From the NCBI GenBank assembly GCA_020845705.1, contig JADLFH010000050.1, positions 1 to 64,000 of the forward strand: a stretch of DNA of 64,000 nt, written 5' to 3'. This document shows, piece after piece, positions 60,323 through 64,000 of this stretch (within the stretch, counting starts at the first letter, position 1; the number at the start of each line of letters is the position of its first letter). This stretch comes from Microthrixaceae bacterium (GTDB lineage: Bacteria > Actinomycetota > Acidimicrobiia > Acidimicrobiales > Microtrichaceae). Below the pieces are notes generated by a model. It worked only from the letters and a program-made list of their open reading frames with translations. It had not been told where the DNA came from and did not search any database. The position numbers and the translations under genes are program-made.

Positions 60323-62931
60323 ACGCCACCGAGTCACCCCCCGTTCTCGCCGGCCTGACAGCAGGCGAGGCCGCGGGGCGACTGGAGCGTGACGGGCCCA
60401 ACCGAATTCCCGAACCCCCGCGTCCGGGCGCGATCCGCCAGATCTTCGCTCAGCTCACCCACTTCTTCGCGCTGCTGCTTTGGGTGGGGGGGATCCTGGC
60501 GATCGTCGGTGGGATGGCCGAGTTGGGCATCGCGATCTTCATCGTCATCGTGGTCAACGCGATCTTCGCCTTCGCCCAACAAAGCCGCGCCGAGCGAGCC
60601 GCCGAGAAGCTGCGCGATCTGCTCCCTCGCAGGGTCACCGCCCGGCGTGACGGGATCGAGGTGGAGATAGACGCTTCCGAGCTCGTCACCGATGACGTGG
60701 TGCTGCTTGCGGACGGCGATCGCGTCTCAGCGGATCTGGACCTGATTGCAGCGGCGGGTCTCGAGGTCGACTCGTCGCTGCTGAGCGGCGAGAGCGTGCC
60801 GGAGCAGGTCGCGGTTGGCGACCGCCTGCACGCCGGAACGTTCGTGACCCAAGGGCGGGGCGAGGCGATCGTCGCGGCCACCGGCTCCCACACGCGTCTG
60901 GCGGAGATCGCTTCGCTCACCCAGGGCGAACGGCACCGCAAGACGCCTCTGGCAATCGAGTTGGACCGGGTGGTCCGCATCGTGGCGCTCATCGCTGTGG
61001 TGGTCGGGACCGCCTTCTTCGGTGTGTCGCTGCTCGTGGGGACACCCGCCGGCGACGGGTTCCTCTTCGCGATCGGGGTCACCGTCGCGCTCGTTCCCGA
61101 GGGACTGCTCCCCACCGTCACGCTGTCCCTGGCGATGGGCGCCCAGCGGATGGCGGCCCGCAACGGTCTGGTGCGGCGCCTCGAGTCGGTGGAGACGCTC
61201 GGATCGGCAACGGTGATCTGCACCGACAAGACCGGCACCCTGACCCGCAACGAGATGACCATCACACGGGTATGGGTGGACGGACGGATGATCGAACTGG
61301 GCGGCGCGGGCTACGACCCCACCCGGCAACTCGACCTGTCGGACACCGACATGGAGGCCGTTTCGGACCTCGCTCGAGCGGCGTGGTGGACATCGGTGGG
61401 ATGGGCCGAGTGTGTGGAGGGCCGTTGGGTCGCCCACGGCGATCCGATGGAGGTTGCCATCGACGTCTTGGCTCGCCGCTGCGGTGCCGAACCCCTTCTG
61501 CGGGAGCGGGCAGTGGTGGAGTTGCACCCCTTCGATCCGCATCGTCGCCGCGCGAGTGCCCTTGTCGAGCTTGGTGGGGAGACGGGTCTGGCGGTCAAGG
61601 GGGCACCTGAGGCCGTCGTCGTTCGTTGCAGCGGGGCTGCCGGCAGTGTGAACGACGCGGTCGCGGCGATGGCAAGCGGCGGACTCCGTGTGCTCGCCGT
61701 CGCGTCACGAGTGCTCGAGGCTGACGAATCGTTGTCGACCACCGACCCCGACGCGGCCGAGAACGGCCTGACGCTGGTGGGGCTGTTGGGCTTTCGGGAT
61801 CCTCCCCGCGAAGGGACCGCCCAGGCCATCGCCAGGTGTCGTGATGCCGGCATCTCGCTCATGATGCTGACGGGTGACCACCCCCTCACCGCTGCGGCGA
61901 TCGGCACGGAGATCGGGTTGCACAGGCGGTTCGACCCCGTGGTCGACGGGATGAACCTTCCCGCAGAGGACGATGCGCTGGGTCGGCTGGTCGACCACGA
62001 CGGCACGGTCATCAGCCGGATCGCGCCCGAGGACAAGCTCCGGGTCGCCACCGTCCTCCAGGCGCGGGGACATGTGGTCGCAATGACCGGCGACGGGGTC
62101 AACGACGGACCGGCGCTGCACGCGGCCGACATCGGAGTCGCCATGGGGCGCGGCGGTACCGACGTGGCCCGAGCCGCGGCCGACCTGGTGTTGTTGGACG
62201 ACGAGTTCTCGACGATCGTCTCCGCTGTCGACCAGGGTCGGGCCACCTTCGCGGACATCCGCCGATTCCTCACCTACCACCTCTCCGACAACGTGGCCGA
62301 GCTGACCCCGTTCGTGTTGTGGGCCATCACCGGTGGACGCTTCCCACTCGCCATCGGCGTGTTGCAGGTTCTGTGCCTCGACATCGGCACCGATCTCCTG
62401 CCGGCGCTGGCGCTGGGTGCCGAGCCATCCCATCCGCAGGGCCCACATCCCCAACGCGGCAAGGCCACCCTGCGACGGCACCTTTTCGACAGAACCGTGA
62501 TGAGGCGGGCATTCGGGGTCCTGGGGCCGGTCGAGGCGGCGGTCGAGATCGCGGCGTTCGTGACCTCGATGTGGTTCAGCGGCTGGCGACCCGGCGACAC
62601 CTTTCCTACGGGTTCCGCCTTGGCGACGGCCTCGGGTGCGGCGTTCAGCGCGGTTGTGCTGGGCCAGTGCGCCAACGCCTTCGCGTGTCGCTCCACGATC
62701 CTGCGGCCGGGTCGGCTCGGCTGGTTCCGCAACCGCCTCCTGGTCGGAGCGGTGCTAAGTGAAGTGGTTGCCCTCTGTGGCTTCCTGTTCATCGGTCCGC
62801 TGGCGCGCACCCTCGGTCACCGGCCCCCCTCCGCGGCCGGGTTTCTCGTCGCCGCGATGGCGGTTCCCGCTGTCCTTGTGGCTGACGCAATCGACAAGGC
62901 GATCAGACGGCGGCGTCCGCTGGGCCAGTAG
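60319..62931 (+). CDS. P-type cation-transporting ATPase (P2-like)
   Basis: 870 residues. Actuator SLLSGESVPE (TGES), phosphorylation motif CTDKTGTLTRNEM with Asp303, nucleotide domain LAVKGAPEAV, hinge MTGDGVNDGPAL, ten membrane helices overall. VALVPEGLLPTVTLSLA in M4 is in the style of P2 ATPases (Ca2+ or Na+/K+ type). It should pump a cation out of the cell at the cost of ATP. GTG 60319 overlaps the ACP stop. A functional link with the upstream complex is not obvious. Confidence 0.92.
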   Translation: MNATESPPVLAGLTAGEAAGRLERDGPNRIPEPPRPGAIRQIFAQLTHFFALLLWVGGILAIVGGMAELGIAIFIVIVVNAIFAFAQQSRAERAAEKLRDLLPRRVTARRDGIEVEIDASELVTDDVVLLADGDRVSADLDLIAAAGLEVDSSLLSGESVPEQVAVGDRLHAGTFVTQGRGEAIVAATGSHTRLAEIASLTQGERHRKTPLAIELDRVVRIVALIAVVVGTAFFGVSLLVGTPAGDGFLFAIGVTVALVPEGLLPTVTLSLAMGAQRMAARNGLVRRLESVETLGSATVICTDKTGTLTRNEMTITRVWVDGRMIELGGAGYDPTRQLDLSDTDMEAVSDLARAAWWTSVGWAECVEGRWVAHGDPMEVAIDVLARRCGAEPLLRERAVVELHPFDPHRRRASALVELGGETGLAVKGAPEAVVVRCSGAAGSVNDAVAAMASGGLRVLAVASRVLEADESLSTTDPDAAENGLTLVGLLGFRDPPREGTAQAIARCRDAGISLMMLTGDHPLTAAAIGTEIGLHRRFDPVVDGMNLPAEDDALGRLVDHDGTVISRIAPEDKLRVATVLQARGHVVAMTGDGVNDGPALHAADIGVAMGRGGTDVARAAADLVLLDDEFSTIVSAVDQGRATFADIRRFLTYHLSDNVAELTPFVLWAITGGRFPLAIGVLQVLCLDIGTDLLPALALGAEPSHPQGPHPQRGKATLRRHLFDRTVMRRAFGVLGPVEAAVEIAAFVTSMWFSGWRPGDTFPTGSALATASGAAFSAVVLGQCANAFACRSTILRPGRLGWFRNRLLVGAVLSEVVALCGFLFIGPLARTLGHRPPSAAGFLVAAMAVPAVLVADAIDKAIRRRRPLGQ

Positions 62932-63007
62932 GCGTGAAATCCGGCTCGTGCTCTACCATCACGCCCGCTCTGGACAGGGGGTCCGAGACGACCGCGAGGT
63001 GCTGCAC

Positions 63008-63463
63008 ATGGCTGAGGACAGTGGGGGAGCTAGCGGGATGCTCGAAGCTCCCCTCGTCATCGAGTACCCGTTCAACCGGACCACCGGCCCGGTGATCGGA
63101 GCCTTTCTGACGGGACTTCGAGAGCAGAGGGTGCTCGGTATCCGTGGGGTCGACGGGCGGGTGGTTTGCCCCCCGGTGGAGTACGACCCCCAGACCTCCG
63201 AGCCGCTCACCGAGATGGTCGAGGTGGGTGCCGAAGGGACCGTGACGAGTTGGTCCCGTGTCACCACTCCCCGTGACGGCCAGCCGCTCGGCGGCGCTCA
63301 CACCCTTGCTCTCATCCGCCTGGACGGTGCCGACACGTCGATGTTGCACGTCGTCGACGGAGAGGTGGTCACCGGTGATCGAGTACGGATCCGATGGGCC
63401 GATGAGCGCGAAGGGCTCATCACCGACATCGCCGCGTTCGAGCCGGTCGAAGGAGGCGTGTGA
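63008..63463 (+). CDS. OB-fold DUF35-like protein
   Basis: 151 residues: YPFNRTTGPVIGAFLTGLREQRVLGIRGVDGRVVCPPVEYDP, then the OB-fold with GTVTSWSRVTTP, LIRLDGADT and VRIRWADE. Related to acyl-CoA-associated DUF35 proteins that pair with thiolases; the zinc ribbon CxxC...CxxC is lost, only one Cys remains. It probably acts as a partner subunit. ATG 63008; the stop overlaps the next gene (TGATG). Confidence 0.8.
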   Translation: MAEDSGGASGMLEAPLVIEYPFNRTTGPVIGAFLTGLREQRVLGIRGVDGRVVCPPVEYDPQTSEPLTEMVEVGAEGTVTSWSRVTTPRDGQPLGGAHTLALIRLDGADTSMLHVVDGEVVTGDRVRIRWADEREGLITDIAAFEPVEGGV

Positions 63464-64000
63464 TGCCCCCCGCCGACAACGACCGGCAGGTCACGCCGTT
63501 TCCCGCCGGTCTGTGGGAACAACCCCAACCCGTCGTGCCGGCGGCAGTAGCCGAGGTCGCCGAGCCGGTGCAGCGGATCCGGGTTCCGGCTTCGATGCTG
63601 TACCGCTACACGCCGGGGGCCGCCCCCAGCAGATTCCTGCGGGGTCTGCGTGACAAGAGGATCCTGGGGGAGAAGGACCCTGTCAACGGCGACGTGTACG
63701 TCCCGCCGCGTGGGATGTCGCCGGTGGTGGGGCTGCCCACCACCGAACAGGTCGAGTTGCCCGACCGCGGGACGCTGGCGGCCTTCTGCATCGTTCATAT
63801 CGGCTTCGGCGTGAACGCTCCGCCGACGCCTTTCGTCAGTGCCCTGGTGCTCATCGACGGAGCTGCCGTCTCGGTCTACGGCACGCTGTTGGATATCCCG
63901 ATCGAAGAGGTCCGCATCGGCATGCGCGTGCAGGCGGTGTGGGCGCCGGATGAAGAGCTCACCACGAGCTTCGAGAACATCCGGTACTGGAAGCCCCTCG
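63463..64000 (+). CDS. OB-fold DUF35-like protein (runs off the right edge)
   Basis: About 179 residues are visible and no stop is reached. RFLRGLRDKRILGEKDPVNG, VYVPPRG, VELPDRGTLAAFCIVHIGFG, VRIGMRVQAVWAP and FENIRYWKPL match the DUF35 OB-fold proteins that join thiolase-like enzymes in sterol or lipid catabolism. No zinc-binding cysteines are present. It is a tandem paralogue of the gene before it, so the pair may be a heteromer. A thiolase or lipid-transfer gene would be expected just beyond the window. Confidence 0.85.
   Translation, partial: MPPADNDRQVTPFPAGLWEQPQPVVPAAVAEVAEPVQRIRVPASMLYRYTPGAAPSRFLRGLRDKRILGEKDPVNGDVYVPPRGMSPVVGLPTTEQVELPDRGTLAAFCIVHIGFGVNAPPTPFVSALVLIDGAAVSVYGTLLDIPIEEVRIGMRVQAVWAPDEELTTSFENIRYWKPL

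Overview
The window is 64 kb of GC-rich, gene-dense chromosomal DNA from an actinobacterium. Dense packing, many GTG starts, stop/start overlaps, FadD19-type CoA ligases, a KstR-like repressor, a wax ester synthase/DGAT and a mycofactocin cluster all fit Actinomycetota. Placement near Acidimicrobiia is an inference only. I see no rRNA, tRNA, CRISPR array, integrase or transposase.

Layout. 1-5.3 kb: K+ channel, DUF2332 protein, EthD protein, two SDRs, acyl-CoA dehydrogenase. 5.4-14.1 kb: a large lipoprotein with beta-propeller and LamG domains, small membrane and zinc-ribbon proteins, two ECF sigma systems (one a sigma-ZAS-membrane fusion), and three Flp-type pilins, two of them a fresh duplication. 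14.3-23.9 kb: lipid metabolism under a KstR-like regulator with a recognisable operator (hydrolase, two FadD ligases, ADC-like protein, WS/DGAT with a lysine-rich tail, esterase, PEP-mutase-like lyase). 24-31.7 kb: VWA and MoxR pair, acyltransferase-SGNH protein, NDMA-type alcohol dehydrogenase, amidase, AI-2E-type permease.

31.8-46.8 kb is the core of interest, a mycofactocin (peptide-derived redox cofactor) locus in two plus-strand blocks. Block 1 is mftA-mftB-mftC plus two FadH/OYE-type flavoenzymes. Block 2 is etfA-fixC-fixX-etfB, a complete FixABCX-like set, then mftE, a mycofactocin-type SDR and mftF, nearly all translationally coupled. No mftD or mftR is visible. The blocks are separated by about 3 kb of unrelated material: palindromic repeats, an ABC ATPase, a decayed efeO fragment and manA. 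Facing block 2 is a minus-strand operon (46.9-53.7 kb) of a TetR regulator with two operator-like sites, a GlcDEF-like flavin/iron-sulfur trio and a second EtfA/EtfB pair. The likely theme is electron flow from alcohol or acyl substrates through mycofactocin and ETFs to the quinone pool.

53.9-64 kb: a housekeeping-type sigma factor, then an operon with an acetyl-CoA-synthetase-like ligase, a 2-oxoacid/acetoin dehydrogenase-like complex (E1 alpha, E1 beta, E2 with two E3-binding-like segments), an acyl carrier protein and a P-type cation ATPase. Two OB-fold DUF35 proteins follow, the last running off the edge.

Three families of dispersed palindromic repeats sit between genes: A, about 51-61 bp, 4 copies; B, 49 bp, 2 copies; C, two 22-bp palindromes a fixed 49 bp apart, 2 copies in opposite orientation. 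They favour gene ends, and two family A copies bracket the efeO remnant.
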